NCBI GenBank assembly: GCA_052148295.1
Contig: JBKQIP010000011.1
Coordinates: forward strand, 1 to 61,481
Source of the DNA: Bog-473 sp052148295
Lineage (GTDB): Bacteria > Actinomycetota > Acidimicrobiia > Acidimicrobiales > RAAP-2
Direction of reading: 5' to 3'
Length of the DNA: 61,481 nucleotides
The position numbers and the translations under genes were made by a program. This document shows positions 1-7,705 of the stretch, piece after piece (the stretch's first letter is position 1; every line of letters begins with the position of its first letter). The notes under the pieces were generated by a model, which had not been told where the DNA came from, ran no database searches, and worked only from the letters and a program-made list of their open reading frames with translations.

Positions 1-287
1 TGGGAGAACACGAACTGGCTGGCGGCGGCCCAGCCGGCGCGGATCTGGCCGAGTTCCCGCAGCTCGGGCCTGAGGATTCGCGCCGGGCTCTGGTAGAGGC
101 CGAAGCCCTTGACCGCGTGATCGAGCACATCGGGCACCAGGGCGAAAACGGTCCACCAGTCGCCGGTCGTGCCGTCCCAGCGCCCCGGCTCCGCTACCGG
201 ATCCCGACCCTCGAAGAGCCAGTCGTACATGGAGGTGACGATCGGCGCCGTCGCCTCGCTCTTGGGGACTTGTCGGAGCCGGGGCAT
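1..287 (-). CDS. Carboxymuconolactone decarboxylase-like (AhpD-fold) protein, 3' part cut by window edge
   Basis: The N-terminal 95 residues of a protein that runs off the left edge. It begins MPRLRQV, has a YDWLFEGRDPV segment near residue 20 and a WWTVFALVP segment near residue 45, and reaches RAGWAAASQFVFS at the edge. This layout is what I know from a group of actinobacterial carboxymuconolactone-decarboxylase-like proteins, whose catalytic Cys/His region would lie just outside the window. The ATG follows the TGA of the upstream VOC gene directly (TGAATG), so the two are probably co-translated. An internal ATG (Met20) is a weaker alternative start. The substrate cannot be told. Family call is fairly good; the catalytic site is not visible. 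Confidence 0.72.
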   Translation of the reverse strand, partial: MPRLRQVPKSEATAPIVTSMYDWLFEGRDPVAEPGRWDGTTGDWWTVFALVPDVLDHAVKGFGLYQSPARILRPELRELGQIRAGWAAASQFVFS

Positions 288-845
288 TCAGGCGGTCACG
301 GTGCCGGCAGCCCGCGCCGGCGCATGGGAGACGTCACCGGCCTCGCCGACGGGCCGGCGGAGCCAGCAGGCGAATTCGAGCAGGATGCCGTCGGGATCGA
401 AGAAGTAGACGCTGCGGACGTAAACCCCAGGATGCAGGTCGTCGCTGATGCCGAACTCGCCGTCATCGTGGTTGGCCACCTCCGTACAGTCCACCCCGGC
501 GGCAATAAGGCGACGCCGATACTCCTCGATCTTCTCCGGCGCCACGTCGAAGGCCACGTGGTTCATGGAGCCCACGGCGCTCGTCAGGTCGCCCGAATCG
601 GGACGGGCCGCGGGTGCCGAGATCCCGGGCATCCCGTCAGGCGCCTCGGGAAACCAGAAGAAGGCGAGGGAGTCGCCGCCGCCACAGTCGAAGAAGAAGT
701 GCTGCCCCATGCCGGCGGGCAGCTCGATCGTCTTGATCAGGGGCATGCCCAAGACGTTGGTGTAGAAGTCCACGGTGCGGGCCATGTCGCGGCACACCAG
801 AGCAAGGTGATTGATGCCCCTGAGCTCAAACCCGCTCTCTGCCAT
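288..845 (-). CDS. VOC superfamily (glyoxalase/dioxygenase-like) protein
   Basis: 185 residues with two vicinal-oxygen-chelate beta-alpha-beta-beta-beta modules. The first starts at GINHLALVCRDM (His13) and the second at GSMNHVAFDV (His96), closing with YFFDPDGILLEF (Glu157). His13, His96 and Glu157 sit where VOC metal ligands normally are, so it probably binds a divalent metal. Members do ring cleavage, isomerisation or lactoylglutathione lyase chemistry; the substrate is not predictable. The start at MAESGF was chosen because the longer upstream frame has no VOC-like sequence. The stop abuts the start of the CMD-like gene, which suggests a two-gene transcript. Confidence 0.85.
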   Translation of the reverse strand: MAESGFELRGINHLALVCRDMARTVDFYTNVLGMPLIKTIELPAGMGQHFFFDCGGGDSLAFFWFPEAPDGMPGISAPAARPDSGDLTSAVGSMNHVAFDVAPEKIEEYRRRLIAAGVDCTEVANHDDGEFGISDDLHPGVYVRSVYFFDPDGILLEFACWLRRPVGEAGDVSHAPARAAGTVTA

Positions 846-1214
846 GACGGTGCCCTCCCGTGCCCGTCCCTCGGAGAGACGGCCGCCGCCCAGAATAGGA
901 CGCCGGCGGTCGAGGCGCTGCGAACGACCCGTGCCGTCCCACGGTGCCACCGGGAGGCCCGAGTCACCGCCTCCGGGGGGGCCGAGTCACACGGTGCGGA
1001 AGGTGGGGCGTGGTCAGGTGGACGCTGATGCGGGACACCGCCCGGTGGCCCCACCGGCGGCCGGGATGAGGGGCTCGAATCGGTGCCTCTATAGCGCGGT
1101 GCCGGTGCGGTGCCGGTGCGGTGCCGGTGCGGTGCCGGTGCGTTGCCGGTGCGGTGCCGGTCTGGGAACGGTACGGTGTCGCGGGGCCCGGGCAGGGCGG
1201 CGGGAGGACCTTCG
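846..1214. other. Intergenic stretch with an 11-bp minisatellite
   Basis: The region separates divergent genes (VOC on minus, DDN-type protein on plus). I see no convincing gene in it. Open frames here change composition abruptly and run through the repeat. It should hold the promoters of both flanking genes, but no clear -35/-10 pair stands out. Confidence 0.5.
1096..1161. repeat. Minisatellite, six 11-bp units (GCGGTGCCGGT)
   Basis: Six head-to-tail copies of GCGGTGCCGGT. Five are identical and the fifth has GCGTTGCCGGT. The array ends about 53 bp before the ATG of the DDN-type gene, in its likely promoter or leader. Slippage could change the copy number. Confidence 0.9.
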
Positions 1215-1661
1215 ATGAACTGGCAGCAGTCGCTCGCTGACGTGGGGTTCAGGGTTGCGAATTTGAGCCATCGGGCCGTTCTGCGGCTGAGCGGGGGCAG
1301 GGTGCTGCGCACGGGCTTCGGGATGCCGCTAGTCGAGCTGCACACCGTCGGGCGCACCACGGGCAAGGAGCGTCGGACCATGCTGGCCTCACCGGTGCAC
1401 GACGAGGGCCGGGTGGTGCTGGTGGCCTCGAAGGGTGGGGATGACCGACATCCCCAGTGGTACGCCAACCTGGTCGCCCATCCCGATGTCGAGATCACCA
1501 TGGACGGGGTCACCCGGGCGATGCGGGCCCGCACGGCCTCTCCGGAGGAGCGGGGGGCTCTGTGGCCCCAGATCGTCAAGGCCTACCAGGGGTACGACCG
1601 CTATCAAGAGAGAACCGATCGGACGATCCCCGTCGTGATCTGCGAGCCCCGACCCAGCTGA
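1215..1661 (+). CDS. DDN-type nitroreductase / F420-dependent quinone reductase family protein
   Basis: 148 residues, the usual length of the deazaflavin-dependent nitroreductase (Ddn) split-barrel family. Recognisable elements are LVELHTVGRTTGKERRTML near residues 37-56, the core segment GRVVLVASKGGDDRHPQWYANLV split over residues 63-85, and the closing helix with YQGYDRYQERTDR. Family members reduce quinones or nitro-compounds with F420H2 at the membrane face. F420 use is inferred from the family, not proven here. The ATG follows GGGAGGA with good spacing; longer frames run into the upstream minisatellite. Confidence 0.85.
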   Translation: MNWQQSLADVGFRVANLSHRAVLRLSGGRVLRTGFGMPLVELHTVGRTTGKERRTMLASPVHDEGRVVLVASKGGDDRHPQWYANLVAHPDVEITMDGVTRAMRARTASPEERGALWPQIVKAYQGYDRYQERTDRTIPVVICEPRPS

Positions 1662-1684
1662 GGGGCTTCTCACCGGCGCTCAAC

Positions 1685-1756
1685 GTCGGCTCATGAGTCG
1701 GCTCACGAGTCGGCTCACGAGTCGGCTCCGGGGCCGGCTCCCGGGCCGGCCCACGG
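1685..1756. repeat. Minisatellite, six degenerate 12-bp units (GTCGGCTCACGA)
   Basis: Six 12-bp units read GTCGGCTCATGA, GTCGGCTCACGA (twice), GTCGGCTCCGGG, GCCGGCTCCCGG and GCCGGCCCACGG. The first three are nearly perfect and the last three degenerate. The array lies between the DDN-type stop and the first gene of the YbjQ-like operon, so it sits in that operon's promoter or leader region. Confidence 0.88.
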
Positions 1757-1801
1757 AGCGGCCGGAGTCCCGGTGAGTCGGCGGGCGAGTCGAGCGGTAC
1801 G

Positions 1802-2230
1802 ATGCGCCTGATGACCATCGAGCCCGCCGGCGCAGGGGAAGGTGACGCCTTCGATCTCGAAATGGCCATTTCCACCCTGCAGTCCAACAGTTCGGATCTG
1901 CGGATCATGCTGAAGCTGCTCGTCGGCCAACTTTCCGAGGTGTTGGGTGACCGCATAAAGGTCGAGCGCGCGGGCGGGCGCTTCCGCAAGTCGGACGACA
2001 TCAAGTCTGTGCAGATCACGTTGGGCGACGACACCCTCGAAGCCGTGGTGGAGGGTGCCGGCGTGCGCTGCAGCATCGGTCATGCGTCCGGCGGCATCCG
2101 AATCCGCAGCGAGCAGGTCGGAATGGACGCCTGGCTGACCCGCCTCCTCACCACCCTGGCCAACGAGGCGGCCCACAGCGAGCAGACCCGTCTCGCACTC
2201 GAGCACATCGTGATTGGAGAAACGTCGTGA
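1802..2230 (+). CDS. Small unknown protein heading the YbjQ-like operon
   Basis: 142 residues (133 if translation starts at the ATG at 1811, giving MTIEPAGAG). I do not recognise a family. The sequence looks like a soluble alpha/beta protein: a helical first half (LEMAISTLQSNSSDLRIML), a short strand-rich middle around IKSVQITLGDDTLEAVVEG, and a C-terminal amphipathic helix. There is no signal peptide and no membrane segment. Its TGA overlaps the GTG start of the next gene (GTGA), so the two should be translationally coupled. Function probably relates to the double-YbjQ proteins that follow. Confidence 0.8.
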   Translation: MRLMTIEPAGAGEGDAFDLEMAISTLQSNSSDLRIMLKLLVGQLSEVLGDRIKVERAGGRFRKSDDIKSVQITLGDDTLEAVVEGAGVRCSIGHASGGIRIRSEQVGMDAWLTRLLTTLANEAAHSEQTRLALEHIVIGETS

Positions 2231-3021
2231 CCCAGCCCCAGGACCTCCCCAAGGATGCCACCCATCGACTGGAGGAACTGGAGCACGGTCTCTTCACCTC
2301 CGACCTCTCTGTCAACGAGTTCCTCCTGGTCAAGGAGGCCGGGTTCCACCCGCTGGGTTTCGTCATGGGCTCGTCCATCTACCACATCGGCCTGCAGACC
2401 CGGAAGTGGGGGGAGAGCCAGGAACTGTCCAAGCTGACCGAGGCCATGTACACGGCCCGCGAGCTGGCCATGACCAGAATGGAGGAGGAGGCGGAAGAGC
2501 TCGGCGCCGACGGCGTGGTGGGGGTCCGGCTCGACGTGAACTACTATGAGTGGGGCAGCGATTCGGCGGAGTTCATCGCCTTCGGCACCGCGGTCAAGGC
2601 CGAAGACGGCAACTCCTACCGCAATGCCCTGGGCAAGCCCTTCACCTCGGACCTCTCCGGGCAGGACTTCTGGACCCTCATGCAGACCGGGCACGTGCCG
2701 CAGGCCCTCGTCATGGGGACGTGCGTGTACCACATCGCCCATCGCAAGCTCACCCAGGCCCTGGGCTCGGTCGGGCAGAACGTGGAGCTTCCCAATTTCA
2801 CCCAGGCCCTCTATGAGGCCCGTGAGCTGGCCATGACCCGGATGCAGGACGAAGCGGGACAGCTCAAGGCGAGCGGCATCGTCGGAGTGCGCCTCGAGGA
2901 GAAGTCGCACCAATGGGGCTCGCACACCATCGAGTTCCTGTCGCTGGGCACGGCCGTGACCAAGACGACCGGGGAGGTCACGCTGCCCAAGCCGCTCACC
3001 ATCATCTCGCTCGACAATTGA
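2227..3021 (+). CDS. Double YbjQ/UPF0145-like (heavy-metal-binding-type) domain protein 1
   Basis: 264 residues made of two homologous modules. Each begins with a TSDLS lead-in (TSDLSVNEFLLVKEAGF near residue 24, TSDLSGQDFWTLMQTGH near residue 139). Each continues with G..P.gfVMG and an ARELAMTRM helix followed by a GA-GVVGVRL strand, then ends in EF.a.GTAV. The helix-plus-GVVGVR pattern is that of YbjQ/UPF0145 proteins, which are usually about 105-residue single-domain oligomers. The original 'heavy-metal-binding' label for that family is weakly supported and no metal-ligand cluster is obvious here. GTG start behind GGAGAA. The stop overlaps the next ATG by one base (TGATG). Confidence 0.85.
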   Translation: MTQPQDLPKDATHRLEELEHGLFTSDLSVNEFLLVKEAGFHPLGFVMGSSIYHIGLQTRKWGESQELSKLTEAMYTARELAMTRMEEEAEELGADGVVGVRLDVNYYEWGSDSAEFIAFGTAVKAEDGNSYRNALGKPFTSDLSGQDFWTLMQTGHVPQALVMGTCVYHIAHRKLTQALGSVGQNVELPNFTQALYEARELAMTRMQDEAGQLKASGIVGVRLEEKSHQWGSHTIEFLSLGTAVTKTTGEVTLPKPLTIISLDN

Positions 3022-3926
3022 TGACCGAAAGCTCCTCAGAGCTCCCCGAGGCGGCCGCCCGCCGCTTCAGTTCGGACGCCTTTTCCTCCGGGCTCACGGT
3101 GCCCGACTTCGCCGCCTGCCTGCAACTCGGCCTGCAGCCGGTCGGACTGGCGCAGGGGTTCTGTGTCATGCAGTGGGGCTGGTACGGCGGGGGATCGGGC
3201 TACATGCGAGGCGTCAACCCCTACGCCGCGGGTGGGCAGAACCGGGGGGCGTACTCGGAGACCTACCGCTGCCCCCACGGTTACGTGTCGGCCGAGCACC
3301 GGAGTTGGGGTCAGAACGTGGAGCAGACCTGGGTGCAGGCGGCATGGTCCATGGGCTTCGGCTCGGCCTACAGCCGGATGCTCGATGAGGCGACCGCGCT
3401 CGGCGCCCATGGGGTCATCGGCGTGGTCGACCGGGCGACGCAGGTGACCGACAACCAGACCACCGAGTTCCACCTGCTGGGCACTGCGGTCCGGGTGGAC
3501 GGCGGGCCACCGCCGGCGGGAGGAGTGCCCTGGACGACGTATCTGGCCGGTCAACGGCTGACCAAGTCCATCGAGGCCGGTTTCATGCCGGTCGCCGTGG
3601 TGGCCTCCATGGCCTCGGTACGGGTGTGGGCCTCGTGTGTCACCGGATACCAGATGGAGGGGGGACGCGGGTGGGGCACGTCCAGTCGGGCCAGCGAGGT
3701 CCAACAGGTGACCAAGGCGCACATGGCCGTGCGCCAGCTGGCCCGCAAGCACATCCGCGCCCAGCTGGCCGGAGATTCGTTGCACGGCGTCAAGATCGAC
3801 GTGGCCAAGCATGAGTTCTCCGAGGGGGACGAGGTTGTCGATTGCACGATTCGGGGTAACCGGGTTCGCCGTTTCAAGGAATTCGACGAGGTACCGGCTC
3901 CCCGGCCGACGGTCCGGCTGGTATGA
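3021..3926 (+). CDS. Double YbjQ/UPF0145-like domain protein 2, with large insert
   Basis: 301 residues, again two modules: SSGLTVPDFAACLQLGL..PVGLAQG, and TYLAGQRLTKSIEAGF..PVAVVAS. The first carries an insert of about 40 residues rich in Gly, Tyr and Trp (residues 50-95, including GWYGGGSGYMRG and YRCPHGYVSAEHRSWGQ) before the helix and the GAHGVIGVV strand. The second module is the most divergent of the six in the operon and lacks a clean GVVGVR strand. No signal peptide or membrane helix. It is coupled to both neighbours by stop/start overlaps (TGATG upstream, ATGA downstream). Biochemical role unknown. Confidence 0.8.
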   Translation: MTESSSELPEAAARRFSSDAFSSGLTVPDFAACLQLGLQPVGLAQGFCVMQWGWYGGGSGYMRGVNPYAAGGQNRGAYSETYRCPHGYVSAEHRSWGQNVEQTWVQAAWSMGFGSAYSRMLDEATALGAHGVIGVVDRATQVTDNQTTEFHLLGTAVRVDGGPPPAGGVPWTTYLAGQRLTKSIEAGFMPVAVVASMASVRVWASCVTGYQMEGGRGWGTSSRASEVQQVTKAHMAVRQLARKHIRAQLAGDSLHGVKIDVAKHEFSEGDEVVDCTIRGNRVRRFKEFDEVPAPRPTVRLV

Positions 3927-4762
3927 GCGAGGACCTCGCCATCGACGTGCGGGCGGAGATGCTGCGGGGTGCACAATCCCTGGCCACCCCGCCACCGCCC
4001 AGCACCAAGCGCGGGATCACCTCCGATCTCTCCGTTGACGAGGCCCTGCTCCTGCACTCCGCCGGTTGGGAGCCGGTCGATCTGGTCTGCGGGGTCTCGG
4101 TGGCGTCGGTGCCCTATGGCGTCTGGAACTGGGGGCAAGGCGAAATCTCGGTCGCCTCGGTGGCCCACAACGCGGCCGTGCAGGGTTCGGCGGCCCGCAT
4201 CAAGGAAGAATGCGCCAAGGTGCACGGGCACGGCGTGGTCGGGGTCCGGGTCGAGGTGGAGGTGCAGTCCCATCACATCGACGTCGAGCTGGTCGGCACC
4301 GCCGTGCGGCCGGTCGAGTCCGGCAGACCCCCATCAACCCCCTTCGTGTCGGACCTTTCTGCTCGCGATTTCACCTTGCTCGATCTCGCCGGGTGGATAC
4401 CGGTCGGCCTGGCCTTCGGCGCCAGCTTCGTCTATGCACCCCGGCGATCGGCCGGTGCCGCCATGCAGCAGAAGACCCAGAACGTCGAGCTGACCAACTT
4501 CACCCAGGCCATGTACGCCGCACGGGAGTCCGCCATGGAGCGGATGCAGCGTTCGGCGCTCGACGCCGGTGCGCACGGTGTCGTCGAGGTCAAGGTGACC
4601 GAAGGGCCCATGAGCTTCGCCCGGCACGCCGTCGGATTCACGGCTTGGGGGACCGCCGTGCGCTTGATCGCCGACAACCACCGGTACATCAAACCGGAGG
4701 TGATCCTCCCCCTCGACGACGCGGTGGTGACGTTCGCTGCGCAAAACCTTCGGGGGAAGTGA
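3923..4762 (+). CDS. Double YbjQ/UPF0145-like domain protein 3
   Basis: 279 residues with two modules behind a 30-residue N-terminal extension: TSDLSVDEALLLHSAGW..PVDLVCG and VSDLSARDFTLLDLAGW..PVGLAFG. Each has the long helix (SAARIKEECAKVHGHG, AARESAMERMQRSALDAGAHG) and the following strand (GVVGVRVEV, GVVEVKVTE), and each ends in a GTAVR motif. The second module shares QNVELTNFTQAMY with module 2 of protein 1, which suggests duplication within the operon. The start overlaps the previous stop by four bases. A cytoplasmic homo- or hetero-oligomer is the natural guess. Confidence 0.83.
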   Translation: MSEDLAIDVRAEMLRGAQSLATPPPPSTKRGITSDLSVDEALLLHSAGWEPVDLVCGVSVASVPYGVWNWGQGEISVASVAHNAAVQGSAARIKEECAKVHGHGVVGVRVEVEVQSHHIDVELVGTAVRPVESGRPPSTPFVSDLSARDFTLLDLAGWIPVGLAFGASFVYAPRRSAGAAMQQKTQNVELTNFTQAMYAARESAMERMQRSALDAGAHGVVEVKVTEGPMSFARHAVGFTAWGTAVRLIADNHRYIKPEVILPLDDAVVTFAAQNLRGK

Positions 4763-4770
4763 GACCGTTC

Positions 4771-5151
4771 GTGGACTGGCAGAAGTGGGCACGAACGTAT
4801 GAGTCGATTGAAGGCGTCGACGCGTTCGCCGATCTTTTCGCGCCGGGCGGCCGCTTCTGTGATCCGGTCACCGACTGGACCACCGATGTCCGCCGGGTGG
4901 CTTCCGAAACCGACAAGATCTTTCCCGATTGGAAGCAGCGCATCGACGAGATCCGCGGCGGCGACAACTGGGCCGTCTTCGAGTGGACCGGAACCGGCAC
5001 GTTTCGCACCGAGACCGGTCCCGGGATCCCGATTGTCATGGAAGGAGCCACCGTCATCGTGGTGAACGCTGACGGCAAGGTGACCTCGTGGCGCGACTAT
5101 CTCGACACCAACCAGCCCTTGCAGCAGATTCAGGTGGGTCTCAAGGGCTGA
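4771..5151 (+). CDS. SnoaL-like / NTF2-fold small protein
   Basis: 126 residues with the cone-shaped NTF2/SnoaL pattern: an N-terminal helix (WARTYESIEGVDAFADLF), APGGRFCDPVTDW, an I.DEIRGGDNWAVFEWTGTG strand pair, then the sheet ending near TSWRDYLD. Such proteins are ketosteroid-isomerase-like enzymes or ligand binders. I chose the GTG giving VDWQKWAR because GGGGGAAG lies 11 bases before it. A GTG 12 bases upstream that overlaps the previous stop is the alternative. It is the last gene of the YbjQ-like operon and ends 3 bases from the convergent diiron gene. Confidence 0.78.
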   Translation: MDWQKWARTYESIEGVDAFADLFAPGGRFCDPVTDWTTDVRRVASETDKIFPDWKQRIDEIRGGDNWAVFEWTGTGTFRTETGPGIPIVMEGATVIVVNADGKVTSWRDYLDTNQPLQQIQVGLKG

Positions 5152-5154
5152 GCA

Positions 5155-6228
5155 TCACGCCTGTTCGGCCACCGCCTGCACGTGCGCCATGCGGGTGTGG
5201 TCGTACTCCTCGGCCGCCGCTTCGTCGCTGGCCATTTCCGCGTCGATGTCCGTGTCGGCAAAGGCCATGACGCCCATCTCCTCGAACGCCTTGCGGACCC
5301 GGGGCCCCCAGAGGCCGATGTCCTTGAGGATCGGCACGATGCGCATGAACAGGTAGCTGCGGAAGACGCGCAGCGTCTCGCTCTGCTCGACGTAGACGCC
5401 GACCTCGTCGGGGAGCTCGAGCCGCTCCCATACCTCCTCGCCCAGGAAACGGTCCCGCATGTGATAGCAGGCCTCGACGCAGAACTCCTCGCGCTCGTCC
5501 CGCTCGGCCTGGGTGAGGTGTGGGTAGTAGTCGCGCAGGGCCAGTCGACCGAACATGACGTGCCGGGCCTCGTCCTGCATGACATACGCGTTGAGCGATT
5601 TGGCCAAGGGCTCTTGGGCCATATTGCGGATGACGCCGAAGGCGGCCAGTGCCAATCCCTCAATCAGGACCTGCATGCCCAGATACGTCATGTCCCAGCG
5701 GCTGTCGGAGATGACGTTGTCCAGCAAGCTCTTGAGGTGCGGGTTGAGGGGATAGACCAGCTGCACCTTCTCGTGGAGATACCGGCTGTAGACCTCGACA
5801 TGGCGGGCTTCGTCGATGACCTGGGTGGCGGCGTAGAACTTGGAATCGACGTCGGGGACGGTCTGGACGATCTTGGCCGTGCAGATCAGCGCCCCCTGTT
5901 CCCCGTGCATGATCTGGCTGAAGCGCCAGGCCTCCACGTGCCGACGAAGCTCGCCGCGCCGGTGATCGTCCATCTCGTCCCACCACGAGGTGCCGAAGAG
6001 GGGATTGATGTCATCGGGCATGCCGACCGGGTTCTCGAGGTCCACCTCGAGCGACCAGTCCAGGCGGTCGCTGCCGATCCACTGGCGCCGGGTGCCCTTG
6101 TCGTACAGGCGGAGGAGCTGGTCCCGCCCGCCGGTGTAGTTGAAGTCGAACATCGTGGTGGCGGGAGACTCGATTCCCCATTTCGACGTCGCCGCCTCGC
6201 TCGACTCACGCAGGGTGTCGCTGCTCAT
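5155..6228 (-). CDS. Ferritin-like diiron oxygenase/oxidase-type protein
   Basis: 357 residues, four-helix-bundle diiron protein. All six expected ligands are visible: Glu110 (MHGEQ), Glu140 and His143 (DEARH), Glu190 (LIEGL), Glu220 and His223 (a second DEARH). This is the class I arrangement of R2-like and ferritin-like oxygenases or oxidases. Length and spacing suggest an oxidative enzyme acting on an organic substrate rather than iron storage. The substrate is unknown and no dedicated reductase or ferredoxin lies beside it. Start ATG preceded by GAAAGGGGCCCC. The stop lies 3 bp from the convergent SnoaL-like gene. Confidence 0.85.
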   Translation of the reverse strand: MSSDTLRESSEAATSKWGIESPATTMFDFNYTGGRDQLLRLYDKGTRRQWIGSDRLDWSLEVDLENPVGMPDDINPLFGTSWWDEMDDHRRGELRRHVEAWRFSQIMHGEQGALICTAKIVQTVPDVDSKFYAATQVIDEARHVEVYSRYLHEKVQLVYPLNPHLKSLLDNVISDSRWDMTYLGMQVLIEGLALAAFGVIRNMAQEPLAKSLNAYVMQDEARHVMFGRLALRDYYPHLTQAERDEREEFCVEACYHMRDRFLGEEVWERLELPDEVGVYVEQSETLRVFRSYLFMRIVPILKDIGLWGPRVRKAFEEMGVMAFADTDIDAEMASDEAAAEEYDHTRMAHVQAVAEQA

Positions 6229-6383
6229 GGGGCCCCTTTCGGCCGGACGGTCGCGCCAATTCGACTGACGACCGGCCCGACGTTACGCCGTCCACACACG
6301 CTGTCAAGTGAGGCCGTTTCGCCGGCGCCACACCACTGCCAGCACCGCCACCGCCGCCTTCGCCGGTTCCTCCTCCTGCCAGG

Positions 6384-7616
6384 TCATCGAAAGTCGAAGG
6401 CCACCTTGATGGCACCACTGACCTCCTGCGTGGCCAACGCGGTGAAGGCCTCGCGCCACTGCTCCAGACGGTAGGTGTGGGTCAACATGCCCTTCATGTC
6501 GATGCGACCATCCTCTACCAGTCGCAGGTAGTGCTCGATGCCGTGCCGACGAACCCCATCCACCTCTTCGAAGCCGAAGGCATTGGAACCCACCCACGAG
6601 ATCTCCTTGAAGTACAGCGGTGACCACTCCCAGCGTTCAGGCGCGTGCACACCACTCTTGACCATGGTGCCCCGTGCCTTGAGCAGGCGCACGCCGATTT
6701 CGGCCGTCTGGCCGGTGCCCACGGTGTCGTAGACAACGTCGATGCCACCGGGATGCGCCATGGGCATCGCCCCACCTTCGACCGGCTGGAGCACACCGCC
6801 GGACCAGGCTGCGGCCTCTTCCAACAACGACTCCACCGGGAACGGGTTGACGACGGTGGCACCCAAGCTCCGAGCCAACGCGGCCTGAGCGGGAAACCGG
6901 GCCACCACCATGATGTCGACGTCGGGATGGAGGGCGCGCAGGATGGCCGTGGCCGTCGACCCCAGCGCGCCGCCTCCATAGACAAGGGCCTTCCCCCCGG
7001 GGGGCGGCGGGTGACGGGTGACCGAATGCAACGACACGGAGAACGGGTCGGCGAGCACAGCCTCTTCGTCGCTGACGGACTCGGGGATCGGGAAGAACAT
7101 CGATTCGTGGGCCGGGAGGTATTGGGCGAAGCCACCCGGGGCATCGCGGGAAGTCCCGGTGTGGATCCCGGCCGCCAAAGGACCCTGGGTGAAGTGCCAG
7201 CACAGGCTGTAGTCGCCGTCGCGGCAGGAGCCACACGGCGGATCGATGCCACGGGGCCCACACGAGAGCCACGGATTGAGGACGACCCGTTGTCCCACTT
7301 CGAGGCGCCGGACGCCGGAGCCCACTTCGTCGACATCGGCCACCACCTCATGACCGAGCACCGTGGGAAAGGTGAAGAGGCCGGTCAGCGGGCTGTCACT
7401 GAACGCGTCGCCATAGTCGCCAAATACGTGGATGGCATCGGACCCACAAATGCCGGTGAGGCGGGTCTTGGCCACGACCCAATCGTCGCGGGGGATGGCC
7501 GGTCGGTCCAGGTCCTGCATCCGCATGGGCACGCGGGACAGGCCGACCAACAGATGGTTCTCGGGGTCGGGCGGTGCCCATCGTTCCGGCTTGACCCCGT
7601 AGAGCAGTCCTTGCAT
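6384..7616 (-). CDS. Zinc-dependent alcohol dehydrogenase (MDR family)
   Basis: 410 residues. Catalytic zinc ligands are Cys57 (GICGSD) with His89-Glu90 (GHE). Structural zinc is supported by four cysteines at 119, 128, 131 and 139 (CGPRG..PCGSCRDGDYSLC). The nucleotide-binding loop is VYGGGALGS near residue 212. It should oxidise an alcohol or reduce an aldehyde or ketone with NAD(P). It is longer than typical MDR enzymes because of inserts before the catalytic GHE and around the structural lobe. The start at MQGLLYGVKP follows GGGGGCAAG; the longer frame adds a non-homologous, Arg-rich stretch. Confidence 0.9.
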   Translation of the reverse strand: MQGLLYGVKPERWAPPDPENHLLVGLSRVPMRMQDLDRPAIPRDDWVVAKTRLTGICGSDAIHVFGDYGDAFSDSPLTGLFTFPTVLGHEVVADVDEVGSGVRRLEVGQRVVLNPWLSCGPRGIDPPCGSCRDGDYSLCWHFTQGPLAAGIHTGTSRDAPGGFAQYLPAHESMFFPIPESVSDEEAVLADPFSVSLHSVTRHPPPPGGKALVYGGGALGSTATAILRALHPDVDIMVVARFPAQAALARSLGATVVNPFPVESLLEEAAAWSGGVLQPVEGGAMPMAHPGGIDVVYDTVGTGQTAEIGVRLLKARGTMVKSGVHAPERWEWSPLYFKEISWVGSNAFGFEEVDGVRRHGIEHYLRLVEDGRIDMKGMLTHTYRLEQWREAFTALATQEVSGAIKVAFDFR

Positions 7617-7705
7617 GTTCTTGCCCCCGTTGTGTCGACGACGGGACCACGTTACAGCGGCCGACAGGCAGCGTCCGAGACGCCGCACTGGTCATTGGGC
7701 CCGGT

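Noticed and set aside
117..1028. Plus-strand frame of 303 codons across the CMD-like/VOC genes
   Set aside because: It is the antisense shadow of the minus-strand CMD-like and VOC genes and has no family motif.
1576..2076. Minus-strand frame with EPTREPT repeats
   Set aside because: It is the minisatellite read through on the wrong strand, antisense to the small operon gene.
5182..6474. 430-codon plus-strand frame
   Set aside because: Shadow of the diiron protein, whose six iron ligands are clearly in the minus-strand frame.
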